Below are positions 32,904-45,243 of a stretch of DNA of 64,000 nt, in pieces. The DNA is from Marinobacter antarcticus (GTDB taxonomy: Bacteria; Pseudomonadota; Gammaproteobacteria; Pseudomonadales; Oleiphilaceae): the NCBI RefSeq assembly GCF_011049865.1, contig NZ_DRGY01000138.1, positions 1 through 64,000 on the forward strand, read 5' to 3'. Under the pieces are notes generated by a model that was given only the letters and a program-made list of their open reading frames with translations, did not search any database and had not been told where the DNA came from. Position 1 is the stretch's first letter. Each line of letters begins with the position of its first letter. A program made the translations under genes and the position numbers.

Positions 32904-34665
32904 TTCCGTACACCATCGCAATGACGGCAACAGAGACAAGGCCAATGAGCAGATTCATTGGCAGGCCTACCCGCACGAAATCCCAGAACCGGTAACCCCC
33001 GGGGCCAAATACCATCATATTGGTTTGATATCCAAGAGGCGTTGCAAAACTGGCCGATGCGGCCATCATCACCGCGATCACAAACGGTTCCGCCGCAACG
33101 TTCATGGTTGTGGTCATCGACAAGACCACCGGGATAACCAGAACAGCCGCCGCATTATTGGTAATAACCTCTGTCAGTGCAGACACTGAAAAATAAACCA
33201 GAAAAAGCGCCAGCAGCACGTGCCCCTTACTGAGGCCAAGAATGGCGCCAGCGACATAACTTGCCGCCCCGGTTTCCTGCAGGGCTGCACCCAAGGCAAA
33301 GGATGCGGCAATTGTGAGAACAACCGGCACATCAACGGACTTCTGCGCCTGCCCCACCGAGCAGCAGCCGCTCAGAATCATCAGGGCCGCACCCAGTAAC
33401 GCGGCATTCAGCATGCTGAGTAAGCCGCAGGCGGCAAGCCCTACCAACACAATGAGAATCCCCCAGGACAGCCAGGCACGATCATGCCTTGGGGCCTCGG
33501 TTCCCAAATCGTTTATAAGCAGAAAATCCTTGTTGTAGCGTTGCCGGCTTACAAACGCCGGCCGGGCTTCGAGCAAAAGCACATCGCCGGGCTTGAGACG
33601 AATATTGCCGAGGTTTCCTGACACTCTTGCCCCACCCCGGGCAACCGCCAGGACGATCGCTCCATAGCGTTCGCGAAAACGTGCATCGCGGATGGTGAGG
33701 CCCAGAACTTCGGACTGGGGAGACAAAGCCGCTTCCATCAGGCACCGCTCTGCGCGATCTTTGCTCAGGCTGGGTTCGTCGGCGTGCACTGAGGGCACAA
33801 TGCCGTTAATGCGCAGAAGATCAGAAATCGCCTGGGTATCACCGGCAAAGACCAGCCTGTCTCCGCCGCGCAGGCGCTCTTCTGAAGGTACTGCGGTTAC
33901 CACGCTACCGTCACGTTCGATTTCTACCAGATAAAGCCGTTCCAGCTCCCGCAGACCGGCCTCGCCTACGGCCTTGCCAACCAGAGGCCCATCAACCGCA
34001 ACCGCCACTTCAAGCGTAAACTCTTTCATGGAGCCAAATTTGTGCCTGTCTTCCCGGTCTGGCAGCGCTCTGGGCATGAACAGTAAAATCGCTGCAATAC
34101 CGACAATAGCGACCGGCAAACCAACGGCGGTGATGGAGAAGATAGAAAGCCCGGTGTCACCGGTCAGTTGCTCGTATTGGCCGTTAACAACCAGGTTGGT
34201 GCTGGTGCCAATCATGGTCAGCGTGCCGCCCAAAATAGCGGAGTAGCTGAGGGGGATCATTAGTTTTGACGGGGCAATTCCGATCTTCCGGGACCAGGCG
34301 TGAACGGCCGGAATCATTGTGGCCACAACAGGCGTGTTGTTGAGAAAGCCACTCAGCAGAGCAACCGGTAGCGTAATCCGCGCCTGGGCCGAGCGAACCG
34401 TCTTGGGGTTTCGCAGAAGGTATCTCACCAGCAGGTCTACGCCGCCGGAATGATGGATGCCAGCAGCCACCACAAACAGGGCCACAACGGTTATCAACCC
34501 TGTGTTGCTGAAGCCCATCAGCGCCTGATCTGCCGAGATGATGCCGCTTGCGCTCAGCACAACGAGTACGCTCATCATCACCAGATGAGGGGCGTATCGT
34601 CCCGAACTCATGAGCACCAAAGCAGCCCCTGCGAGGCTCAACGCAAACCAGCCTTGCCAATTCAT
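32890..34665 (-). CDS. SLC13/DASS-type permease with two TrkA-C (RCK_C) domains
   Basis: SGFLNNTPVVATMIPAVHAWSRK, SAILGGTLTMIGTSTNLVVNG, central RCK_C repeats. Confidence 0.88.
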   Translation of the reverse strand: MNWQGWFALSLAGAALVLMSSGRYAPHLVMMSVLVVLSASGIISADQALMGFSNTGLITVVALFVVAAGIHHSGGVDLLVRYLLRNPKTVRSAQARITLPVALLSGFLNNTPVVATMIPAVHAWSRKIGIAPSKLMIPLSYSAILGGTLTMIGTSTNLVVNGQYEQLTGDTGLSIFSITAVGLPVAIVGIAAILLFMPRALPDREDRHKFGSMKEFTLEVAVAVDGPLVGKAVGEAGLRELERLYLVEIERDGSVVTAVPSEERLRGGDRLVFAGDTQAISDLLRINGIVPSVHADEPSLSKDRAERCLMEAALSPQSEVLGLTIRDARFRERYGAIVLAVARGGARVSGNLGNIRLKPGDVLLLEARPAFVSRQRYNKDFLLINDLGTEAPRHDRAWLSWGILIVLVGLAACGLLSMLNAALLGAALMILSGCCSVGQAQKSVDVPVVLTIAASFALGAALQETGAASYVAGAILGLSKGHVLLALFLVYFSVSALTEVITNNAAAVLVIPVVLSMTTTMNVAAEPFVIAVMMAASASFATPLGYQTNMMVFGPGGYRFWDFVRVGLPMNLLIGLVSVAVIAMVYGISPG

Positions 34666-34777
34666 CTGCGGTTTATCCCGATCAGAAAACCGGCAGAATA
34701 ACGAGTTTGCTAGATACTTAAAAAGAATAACGAATTCTTTTTATAGTTCTTAATCGAATAATTGATGCACCATGGGC

Positions 34778-36718
<1,941 letters not shown>

Positions 36719-36762
36719 TTAGGGATTCGCGGCTAAAGATCAACGGCTGTAAAACACATTCC

Positions 36763-37275
36763 TCAGGGCTTCATCACCAGATCCTCGTCAAGAACGCCGG
36801 AAACCCGCACTTCAGACCAGTTGGTGGCGGGAACCGCAACCACAACACAGGGTGAGGTAACCGCTTGCGTAACCATTGTTCCGGGTGCCGGCGTGCGCAC
36901 TGCCACAGAAATGTGCAATACGCTTTCGTTGCTCTCAGACGAGACCAGGCTGACACTGTAACCACCCGTGGTTTTCTCGCCCAACGTCACGAAGAGCAAG
37001 TGCTCTTTCGTGAGGTCAACCTGTCGCAATTGTTGAACCACCATGTTCTGGGCGGGTAACTCAAGCAATGCCTGTAACCGATCCGCCCCCTGAACATAAG
37101 CCAGGCCGGGGCCCGTCAGCCCGCAATGTGCAGACTGGGTAACTTGGCGAGCCAGGAGCGCGCCGGGCTCATCTTCCACGGCTGTTGACGATGCACAGCC
37201 GGCCAATACGGCGATCACAGATGCCATAAGCACTACAGGCACCTCGGCCATTGTCTTCCTGAATACAGCGATCAA
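36763..37275 (-). CDS. PrcB_C-like (protease complex subunit) lipoprotein
   Basis: Lipobox-like VLAGC; LLFVTLGEKTTGGYSVSLVSSE resembles the PrcB core; start overlaps the subtilase stop. Confidence 0.6.
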   Translation of the reverse strand: MIAVFRKTMAEVPVVLMASVIAVLAGCASSTAVEDEPGALLARQVTQSAHCGLTGPGLAYVQGADRLQALLELPAQNMVVQQLRQVDLTKEHLLFVTLGEKTTGGYSVSLVSSESNESVLHISVAVRTPAPGTMVTQAVTSPCVVVAVPATNWSEVRVSGVLDEDLVMKP

Positions 37276-39971
37276 CGCTCTGCTCCAATTTGTTTGGGGT
37301 CAATTCCACCTTCTGACGACCACTCTATCAGGCTATAGCCTTTGAATCCGGGACGCGGCAGCATATCCGATGTGGCCGCTGATATAGACGGGCGGGAATA
37401 GCTGGTGGTCATTCTCACCTCAATAACGGGCTTGCCCGCCTGAACCGTGATTTCTTCCCGAAGCCCGGCCACCGGGTATTCCGCACAGGCTTCGCCTGCG
37501 AGGCAAATCAGGCCATCGTTATCCAGATCAGATCCGGCGACCAGAATGTAGCTGCCGGGTGGCACCTCGTTTCGCTGTCTCGGCTCAACACCGTCATCGG
37601 GCAGAAACGCGAACTGGTATTGACCGTTCTCCGCCAGCGCAGTGGTTTGAGCAACCGTTGTATACAAGCCGTTCCTGGGTTGCGGGTCGACTAAAAGAAC
37701 AAAATGCCTGCCCGCATCACGGGCCTGCTGATCCGTGATGCGCTGGCCGATAACCGGGATTTCGAGCTGGCGAGATTCGGCACCGCGATATTCGACAACC
37801 ACCGTTGTTCGTTCCGATATACCTGCGTCAAGCGCTTCCGGCAGCAGCGTTATGTTGATATCAAACTCGGTACCCGAATCGCCGCTGGCGGGCGCAGAAT
37901 CCAAGAGTACCCATGGTGCTTCTACTGATACAGAATTGATGGTAACGGACGCCGAATTGCTGCCATAAACGCGTAATTTCACACTCGCCGACAAGCCACC
38001 TTCGGAAGAAAGGCTTACAACGGCGGGAGCTGCCGTCAGCAAATCTGTCACCGTGGCGTTGGAGACCGCCAAGGTCGACTTACCGGCATCAAGAAGCCCC
38101 CAGCCCAGAGTGTCAGTCTTGGGGCACATTTCGCGACCGCAATCCTGAGACGTCAGCTCTCCGGCCCTCAGCATGGCATTCAGCCTTGTATAATCGAGAC
38201 CTGGGTCGAGGCCCTTCATCAGAGCAAATACGGCCGAGACATGGGGCGCCGCCATGGAGGTGCCCTGCAAACCGATGTAGGTTTCCCTCGCGCCGCCGTT
38301 TATCACGCTGGCACTGGTGCTGCTGACCAGGTCGCTGCGACCGTCGGCGTTGCCGTCACGGCTGGCGTCGCCGCCGGGCGCAGCCAGATCAATCGAGTCA
38401 CCATAATTCGAATAGGATGCCAGCACGCCCGCACCGTCTACGGCGCTTACAGAAAAAACGTTCTCATACGCCGCAGGGTAGGACGCACGCGTCGAGGCCG
38501 AGTTGCCCGCCGCCGCGACGAACACAATGCCCCGATCGGTGCCATAACGGATAGCGTCCCGCAGCGGCTGCTGAAAAGGCAAGCCGCCCAGGCTCAGGTT
38601 AACAATGTCGGCGCGGCGCGATCCGTTGGCCGGGCCGGCAACCCAACGCAGGGCTGCAAGCAGGTCGGCGGATGAACCTGTGCCGCCCTCACCCAGAACC
38701 CGCACAGGCAGCAACGAGGCGTTGTAGGCAACACCAGCCCCGCCAACACCGTTAACCGCAGCGGCAATGGTTCCCGCGACGTGCGTGCCGTGGAAAACAC
38801 GGCTGCCTATCGAGTTACCGGGCTCGGACGGGTTATTATCCGGGCCCGGCATGTCATCGTTATCAAACTGTGCCGACACGAAATCCGTACCAACAGGCAA
38901 AGGCTGAACGACATTCGCATTCAGCTCGCTGTGCCAGTTATCCGGCGCGCCGTACAAGCCTGTGTCCATGACTGCGACGGTAACACCATCGCCCCCGGTT
39001 CCGGCGATCTGCCATGCGATCGGGGCATTGATCAGCTCATAATGCCATTGCTGACCGACTGAGGGGTTGTCGTACAAAGGTTCATTTACAGGCGTTGAGG
39101 CCATGGCCCGCATTTTATAGTTGGGCGTGGCCGAGGCAACGTCCGGGCGTTGCTTCAGTGCCCGGATCCACTCCAAAGTTGACTCTTTCGTCGGCGATTG
39201 ACCCGCCTTGGCGGCTTGGGCCGGCGCTTTCATCAACCAGACTCCCGGAGCCAGCTCCTCTTCGGGCTCCATCGAGCCTTGTGGCACTGCCGAGCCCATT
39301 GCCACCTGATCCGCATTCTGCTTTAGCACGACAATGGCCTCTGCCGGGGCAAAATCATGATCGGGCCACGCGAACGACGTCGCCAAAACGCTGCCAACCG
39401 CAGACGTTGACAGAATATAAAGCATGGGGGCCGGGCCCGACGCCTCAACCTGCAGTCTATAAGTACCCGCAGGCTCGCCAGCTGACAACGAAACCTCAAC
39501 CGGTTTCGGCTGGTTGCTGGTAGCAACGGTTTCGACAACACGACTGCCGCTCAATAGAGTCAACGTCAGCTCAGACGACCCTTCACTTGTTGAGAACGGC
39601 TGGAGATAAACACTCTGACCTTTGCGCAGGTCCATGGAAAAGTTATCGGAAGGATCGGCAGCATAGGGGTTTCCGGACGACTGGCTGCCGCTCACGTACT
39701 TTCCCGCGCTGGCACTTACGTAACCCGCAAGAATGAATTCCCGGGGCAAAGGCTGGGCGCCAGCCAACGGACGCAAGCCAAGCCCCAGAGTGTCCCCATC
39801 GTCTGCATCTACTCTGGTGCCGGTTTCAATATCGATAGTGCCAGAGATCGCAATGTTTGCGGGTGTTGGCTCACTGTCGCCCGAGCTACCACCACAGCCG
39901 CCCAGCGCGGTTATCAACCCCACCAGCACGGAATATCTTAAACACTTCACAGCTTGTGCGTTATCCAGCAT
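37272..39971 (-). CDS. S8 (subtilisin-like) serine peptidase lipoprotein
   Basis: Catalytic motifs VAVMDTGLYG, HGTHVAGTIAA, GTSMAAPHVSA; lipobox ALGGCGG. Confidence 0.95.
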   Translation of the reverse strand: MLDNAQAVKCLRYSVLVGLITALGGCGGSSGDSEPTPANIAISGTIDIETGTRVDADDGDTLGLGLRPLAGAQPLPREFILAGYVSASAGKYVSGSQSSGNPYAADPSDNFSMDLRKGQSVYLQPFSTSEGSSELTLTLLSGSRVVETVATSNQPKPVEVSLSAGEPAGTYRLQVEASGPAPMLYILSTSAVGSVLATSFAWPDHDFAPAEAIVVLKQNADQVAMGSAVPQGSMEPEEELAPGVWLMKAPAQAAKAGQSPTKESTLEWIRALKQRPDVASATPNYKMRAMASTPVNEPLYDNPSVGQQWHYELINAPIAWQIAGTGGDGVTVAVMDTGLYGAPDNWHSELNANVVQPLPVGTDFVSAQFDNDDMPGPDNNPSEPGNSIGSRVFHGTHVAGTIAAAVNGVGGAGVAYNASLLPVRVLGEGGTGSSADLLAALRWVAGPANGSRRADIVNLSLGGLPFQQPLRDAIRYGTDRGIVFVAAAGNSASTRASYPAAYENVFSVSAVDGAGVLASYSNYGDSIDLAAPGGDASRDGNADGRSDLVSSTSASVINGGARETYIGLQGTSMAAPHVSAVFALMKGLDPGLDYTRLNAMLRAGELTSQDCGREMCPKTDTLGWGLLDAGKSTLAVSNATVTDLLTAAPAVVSLSSEGGLSASVKLRVYGSNSASVTINSVSVEAPWVLLDSAPASGDSGTEFDINITLLPEALDAGISERTTVVVEYRGAESRQLEIPVIGQRITDQQARDAGRHFVLLVDPQPRNGLYTTVAQTTALAENGQYQFAFLPDDGVEPRQRNEVPPGSYILVAGSDLDNDGLICLAGEACAEYPVAGLREEITVQAGKPVIEVRMTTSYSRPSISAATSDMLPRPGFKGYSLIEWSSEGGIDPKQIGAER

Positions 39972-40038
39972 TCACAGTAACCCCTGTTTCATCAATCGAC
40001 AGTTTACAACGCGCGCGTTCAGCCAGATGAATACTACC

Positions 40039-40680
40039 TCAGGACGGGCTCAAGCCAAGCATGGCGATTACCTCATCGGTCAGTGCGTCCTGCGTCAAAC
40101 CGCCGCGCTCGGGCCGGTACCAGGTTACGGTCCAACTCAGGGCACCTGTCAGCAGACGGCGCACCACAAACGGATCGGCCAGCAAAGCGCCCTCCTCTTT
40201 CAGCGCACTGAGCACGTCCAGCCACAAGGTTTCATAGATATCCCGAAGCTTAAGAACTTCTACCTGAGAAACCTCAGAAAGGCTGCGCCATTCAAACACC
40301 AGAACGGCCATGGCTTCTCCGGTCTGGCCGTTAATCGATTCCAGCTCTGCGCTTACCAGCGCCCGCAGTTTCTCTCGATTGGAGTCAGCCGCATCGATAG
40401 CGGCCCGCATCACCGCCGTGTTCAGCCGTATGGTTTCAACCATCACCGCCTTGAGAATTTCTTCTTTGGTGCGAAAGTGATGGAACAGGCTTCCCGACTG
40501 GATACCCACAGCGGCGGCCAGATCCCTCACTGTGGTTCGCTCATAGCCTTTTTCCCGGAATAATCGCGCCGCTTCGCGAAGCAACCGGCCGCGCGCACTG
40601 TCCGGATCGGAAACCAGATTGTCGGCAACGAGTAACTGAAGAATTTTGGCTTGATTCACGAGCGTATCCAGTGGTTTCAA
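40039..40680 (-). CDS. atuR: TetR family regulator of the atu cluster (AtuR-like)
   Basis: TetR HTH: AARLFREKGYERTTVRDLAAAVGIQSGSLFHHFRTKEEIL; divergent from atuA. Confidence 0.8.
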   Translation of the reverse strand: MKPLDTLVNQAKILQLLVADNLVSDPDSARGRLLREAARLFREKGYERTTVRDLAAAVGIQSGSLFHHFRTKEEILKAVMVETIRLNTAVMRAAIDAADSNREKLRALVSAELESINGQTGEAMAVLVFEWRSLSEVSQVEVLKLRDIYETLWLDVLSALKEEGALLADPFVVRRLLTGALSWTVTWYRPERGGLTQDALTDEVIAMLGLSPS

Positions 40681-40716
40681 TAGAATTGATAGTTTAACTG
40701 AAACTTACCTGTTTAC

Positions 40717-40738
40717 ATACCAAGCGCTTGCTTGGTAT
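40717..40738. promoter_or_regulatory. Candidate TetR-type operator palindrome
   Basis: ATACCAAGC-gctt-GCTTGGTAT, perfect 9-bp arms, in the atuR/atuA divergent promoter. Confidence 0.65.
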
Positions 40739-40844
40739 TGTCTGGTGGTCAGATTACATCAGACTACATTAGATCAAGATGTCGCCCGCATTCATGCGCT
40801 GACGCATTAGAGCTGGGTCAATACGAAGAACAGGATGCACAAAC

Positions 40845-42659
40845 ATGGCTGACTCCCCGAAAACCGTACGCATCGGATGTTCCTCCGCATTCTGGGGCGA
40901 CACCGAGACGGCCGCAGCGCAACTGGTTCACAAAGGCAACATTGATTACCTGGTTGCCGATTACCTGGCCGAAGTCACCATGTCGATCATGGCCGGCCAG
41001 AGGATGAAAGATCCCGGCCAGGGCTACGCCCGGGACTTTGTGGAAACCGTTATGGGCCCCTTGCTGGGCGAAATCAAAGCCAAAGGTATTCGCGTTCTGG
41101 CCAACGCCGGTGGCGTTAACCCGACGGCCTGTCGCGATGCCCTGCAAGCCCTGTGTGAAAAAGCCGGCGTGAAAATGAACATTGCCCTGGTGCTGGGTGA
41201 TGACTTACTGCCCAAAAAACAGGCTCTGAGCAAATCCGGTACAACCGAGATGGCCACCGGCGAGCCCATGCCCGCCATGATGGTAAGCATGAATGCCTAT
41301 CTGGGTGCGCCTGGCCTGGTCGCAGCGCTGGAACAGGGTGCCGATATTGTTATTACGGGCCGGGTTGTCGACAGCGCACTGATCCTCGCGCCTCTGGTTC
41401 ACGAGTTTGGCTGGCAGTGGAACGATTACCACAAGCTGGCGCAGGGCAGCCTTGCCGGTCACCTGCTGGAATGCGGCGCCCAGGTAACGGGGGGCAACTT
41501 TACCGATTGGGAAGCTGTCGCCGAGGGCTTTGCAGATATGGGGTTCCCCATCGCCGAAGTCAGTGCAAGCGGTGATTTTGTAATCACCAAGCCGGAATGT
41601 ACGGGCGGCCTGGTAAGCCGTGGCACCGTGGCCGAACAACTGGTTTATGAAATCGGCGACCCGCGCGCGTACGTGCTACCCGATGTGGTCTGCGACTTTA
41701 CCGCGGTCGAGCTGGAAGAAAGCGGCACAAACCGCGTAACCGTGCGCGGGGCAAGAGGCATGCCGCCAACAGACAGCTATAAAGTGTCCGGCACTTGGCC
41801 GGACGGATTCAAGTGCACCGCCACTTTTCTGCTCGCCGGTATTGATGCCCCGAAGAAAGCCCAGGCGGTTGCCGAGGCAATTCTCACCAAAACGTCGCGG
41901 CTGTTTCTGGAGCGCGGCTTGCCCGACTACACAGAGACCAGCATCGAGCTGCTGGGCACTGAAACCACCTACGGCAAACAGGGCCGTGGCCGGGACTGCC
42001 GGGAAGTGATCGTCAAAATAAGTACGGCCCACGCCAAAAAGGCAGCTCTGGTGCTTTTCTCCCGGGAGATTGCCCAGGCCGCTACCGGCATGGCACCGGG
42101 CCTGACCGGCATTGTCGGCGGCCGCCCGGCCGTGATGCCGAAGATTCGGCTGTATTCGTGCCTCGTGCCCAAGAGCCAGGTGGCTGTATCCGTCGATCTG
42201 AACCGTAATGCAACCTCCGTGGACATAGATTCGGCAGGCGGATTCCAGCCAGATAAAATCGCAGACCAACACCCAGGCGAGCCAGCATCAGCGACCGATA
42301 CCAACGTGCGCCTGATCGATTTGGCTTGGGCCCGCAGCGGTGACAAAGGCGACCACAGCAACATCGGTGTGGTCGCTCGCAGCCCGGAATTTGTTCCGTT
42401 TATCGAAGCGGCGCTGACCGAAGAGGCCGTTGCCCAGTGGATGGCCCACACACTGAACCCGAAGACCGGCAAGGTGACACGCTGGGCTATGCCGGGGCTG
42501 CATGGGTTTAACTTTCTTCTGGAACACAGCCTGGGCGGCGGCGGCATTGCCAGCCTGCGCATTGATCCGCAGGGCAAAGCGTTTGCCCAACAGCTACTTG
42601 AATTCCCGGTGCCGGTTCCTTCCGAGCTGGTTCGCGCCTTAACGCTGAATAAGGTTTAG
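40845..42659 (+). CDS. atuA: Acyclic terpene utilisation protein AtuA
   Basis: DUF1446-type protein ([43 protein letters not shown]); first gene of an atu-order cluster. Confidence 0.88.
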   Translation: MADSPKTVRIGCSSAFWGDTETAAAQLVHKGNIDYLVADYLAEVTMSIMAGQRMKDPGQGYARDFVETVMGPLLGEIKAKGIRVLANAGGVNPTACRDALQALCEKAGVKMNIALVLGDDLLPKKQALSKSGTTEMATGEPMPAMMVSMNAYLGAPGLVAALEQGADIVITGRVVDSALILAPLVHEFGWQWNDYHKLAQGSLAGHLLECGAQVTGGNFTDWEAVAEGFADMGFPIAEVSASGDFVITKPECTGGLVSRGTVAEQLVYEIGDPRAYVLPDVVCDFTAVELEESGTNRVTVRGARGMPPTDSYKVSGTWPDGFKCTATFLLAGIDAPKKAQAVAEAILTKTSRLFLERGLPDYTETSIELLGTETTYGKQGRGRDCREVIVKISTAHAKKAALVLFSREIAQAATGMAPGLTGIVGGRPAVMPKIRLYSCLVPKSQVAVSVDLNRNATSVDIDSAGGFQPDKIADQHPGEPASATDTNVRLIDLAWARSGDKGDHSNIGVVARSPEFVPFIEAALTEEAVAQWMAHTLNPKTGKVTRWAMPGLHGFNFLLEHSLGGGGIASLRIDPQGKAFAQQLLEFPVPVPSELVRALTLNKV

Positions 42660-42663
42660 AGAC

Positions 42664-43530
42664 ATGAGCTATCAATCCGTTTTTCACCCTGACCTGTTCA
42701 AGGGTCAAACATTTATCGTAACCGGCGGCGGCTCCGGTATCGGCCGCTGCACCGCACACGAACTCGCCTCCCTGGGCGCCCGGGTTGCGCTGGTGGGCCG
42801 TAAAGTCGAAAAAGTTGAAGCCGTAAAAGCAGAAATACTTGAAGACGGCGGCATTGCATCAGCTCACGTATGCGATATCCGTGAGGAAGACTCTGTAAAA
42901 GCCACCGTAAAAGCCATCATCGAGGAACACGGTGGTCTGAACGGCTTGGTCAACAACGCCGGTGGCCAGTTCCCCTCTCCGCTGGCAGGTATTAACCAGA
43001 AAGGTTGGGAGACGGTTGTTCGCACCAATTTAACCGGCGGGTTTCTGATGGCGAGAGAGGCTTACAACCAGGCATTGTTAAAAACCGGTGGCGCCATCGT
43101 GAACATTGTGGCCGACATGTGGGGTGGCATGCCCGGCATGGGTCACTCAGGCGCCGCAAGGGCTGGCATGGTGAACTTCACCCAGACAGCCGCCGTGGAG
43201 TGGGCCACCTGCGGCGTTCGTGTGAATGCGGTGGCGCCGGGCTGGATCGCCTCCAGCGGCATGGACAGCTACCCCGAGCATATGAAGCAGTGGATTCGCA
43301 GCCTTGGCGACAATGTGCCCATTAAACGCATGGGCACGGAATCGGAAGTGAGCTCGGCCATCTGTTTTTTACTCAGCCCTGGCGCAGCCTTTATAACCGG
43401 CGACTGCCTGCGCATTGATGGCGCTGCGTCACAAGGCGGGCGCGTGTGGCCGTTTCCCAAGGCCAAGAATAACGAACCTTACAACGGTTTCCATCGGGCG
43501 GTCACACCAAAAGTACTCAGCGAGGATTGA
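42664..43530 (+). CDS. atuB: SDR family oxidoreductase AtuB-like
   Basis: TGGGSGIGRCTAHELASLGARVALVGR; NNAGGQF; position in cluster. Confidence 0.82.
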   Translation: MSYQSVFHPDLFKGQTFIVTGGGSGIGRCTAHELASLGARVALVGRKVEKVEAVKAEILEDGGIASAHVCDIREEDSVKATVKAIIEEHGGLNGLVNNAGGQFPSPLAGINQKGWETVVRTNLTGGFLMAREAYNQALLKTGGAIVNIVADMWGGMPGMGHSGAARAGMVNFTQTAAVEWATCGVRVNAVAPGWIASSGMDSYPEHMKQWIRSLGDNVPIKRMGTESEVSSAICFLLSPGAAFITGDCLRIDGAASQGGRVWPFPKAKNNEPYNGFHRAVTPKVLSED

Positions 43531-43539
43531 GGAGTTTTT

Positions 43540-45156
43540 ATGCAAACACTTCAAACCAGCGTTAACCCGCAATCCGATGAGTTCCGCGGTAACACGGTTG
43601 CCATGAGCGCGCACATTCAAACCTTCCGCGATGTTGAGCAACAGGTGCTCGACCTGGCGGAAGCGGCAAGGGAAAAGTTCACCACGCGCGGAAAACTGCT
43701 GCCCCGGGATCGCATTAACCGCTTACTGGATCGCGGCACGCCGTTTCTGGAGCTGTGTTCCCTGGCCGGCTACAAGATGCACGACGACAAAGACGGCAGC
43801 ATGGCCGGCGGCAACATCATCGCCGGCATCGGCACCGTCAGCGGCATTCGCTGCCTTGTGGTCGCCAGCAACAGCGCCATCAAAGGCGGCACCATCACGC
43901 CTGCAGGCCTGGATAAAACCCTGCGTCTGCAGCAAATTGCCAAAGAAAACAAACTGCCGGTTGTTTCCCTCTCGGAAAGCGGCGGGGCCAACCTGAACTA
44001 CGCCACCGACATTTTTGTGCAGGGCGCGCGCGGCTTCGCCAACCAGGCGCGCATGTCCGCCGCCGGGCTGCCACAGGTTACCATCGTACACGGCAACGCA
44101 ACCGCAGGCGGCGCCTACCAGCCGGGTTTATCTGACTACGTGATCGCTATCCGTGGCCAGGCCAAAATGTTCCTGGCCGGCCCGCCACTGCTGAAAGCCG
44201 CAACCGGCGAAGTAGCCGATGCCGAAGAACTCGGCGGTGCCCAAATGCACGCACAGGTCGCCGGCACCGCCGAATACCTGGCCGAAGACGACGCAGACGG
44301 CATTCGCCAAGCCAGAAACATTCTGGAAGCTCTGCCGTGGAACGAGCAGCTTCCAGTGCAACGCGAACTAAAGTGGGACAAGCCCCTGCACCCGGCGGAA
44401 GAGCTGCTAGGGGTTATTCCCTCAGATTCCAAAAAACCTTACGACGTGCGTGAAATCCTGGCGCGCATTGCCGATGGCTCAAAGTTCCTGGATTTCAAAA
44501 ATGAGTTCGACGACCAGACCGTATGCGGCACCATCCGCATTGAGGGTCACTCCGTTGGCATCGTCGGCAACAACGGCCCGATCACCCCGGCCGGAAGCGC
44601 AAAAGCCGCTCAATTCATCCAACTCTGCGACCAGGCTGGCACGCCCCTTCTGTTCCTGCACAACACCACCGGCTTCATGGTGGGCACCCACTCAGAGCAG
44701 AACGGCATCATCAAACACGGCTCAAAAATGATTCAGGCAGTGGCCAACTGCCGGGTGCCAAAAGTCGCAATCGTGATCGGTGGTTCCTACGGTGCAGGTA
44801 ACTACGCCATGTGTGGCCGCGGCCTGGACCCACGCTTCATCTTCGCCTGGCCCAACAGCCGAACCGCCGTCATGGGCCCGGCCCAGGCCGGCAAAGTGAT
44901 GCGCATAGTGGCTGAGGACAAACAGAGGCGCAGCGGCATAGAGCCTGATCCGAAGACTCTGGACTTTCTGGAGCAAGCGACGGCCAAGAAACTGGAAGAC
45001 GGTTCCACAGCCCTGTTCGGTACAGCCCGGCTCTGGGACGACGGCCTGATTGATCCACGGGATACACGGCGCGTTATCGCGCTGGTTCTGGACGTATGCC
45101 GCGAAGCCGAAATCCGGCAATTACGGCCCAATACATTTGGCGTAGCCCGCCTCTAA
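43540..45156 (+). CDS. atuC: Geranyl-CoA carboxylase beta subunit
   Basis: Carboxyltransferase family (GGANLNYATDIFVQGARGFANQARMSAAGLPQVTIVHGNATAGGAYQPGLSD); Gly where MCC beta subunits have Phe. Confidence 0.87.
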   Translation: MQTLQTSVNPQSDEFRGNTVAMSAHIQTFRDVEQQVLDLAEAAREKFTTRGKLLPRDRINRLLDRGTPFLELCSLAGYKMHDDKDGSMAGGNIIAGIGTVSGIRCLVVASNSAIKGGTITPAGLDKTLRLQQIAKENKLPVVSLSESGGANLNYATDIFVQGARGFANQARMSAAGLPQVTIVHGNATAGGAYQPGLSDYVIAIRGQAKMFLAGPPLLKAATGEVADAEELGGAQMHAQVAGTAEYLAEDDADGIRQARNILEALPWNEQLPVQRELKWDKPLHPAEELLGVIPSDSKKPYDVREILARIADGSKFLDFKNEFDDQTVCGTIRIEGHSVGIVGNNGPITPAGSAKAAQFIQLCDQAGTPLLFLHNTTGFMVGTHSEQNGIIKHGSKMIQAVANCRVPKVAIVIGGSYGAGNYAMCGRGLDPRFIFAWPNSRTAVMGPAQAGKVMRIVAEDKQRRSGIEPDPKTLDFLEQATAKKLEDGSTALFGTARLWDDGLIDPRDTRRVIALVLDVCREAEIRQLRPNTFGVARL

Positions 45157-45243
45157 GAGATTCAAATAATGGTGTCTGGAATCGAACAACCATTGAAACT
45201 GAAAATTGTTAGCAGGTAGCAGTGCAGTTGCAGACATAAGCGG

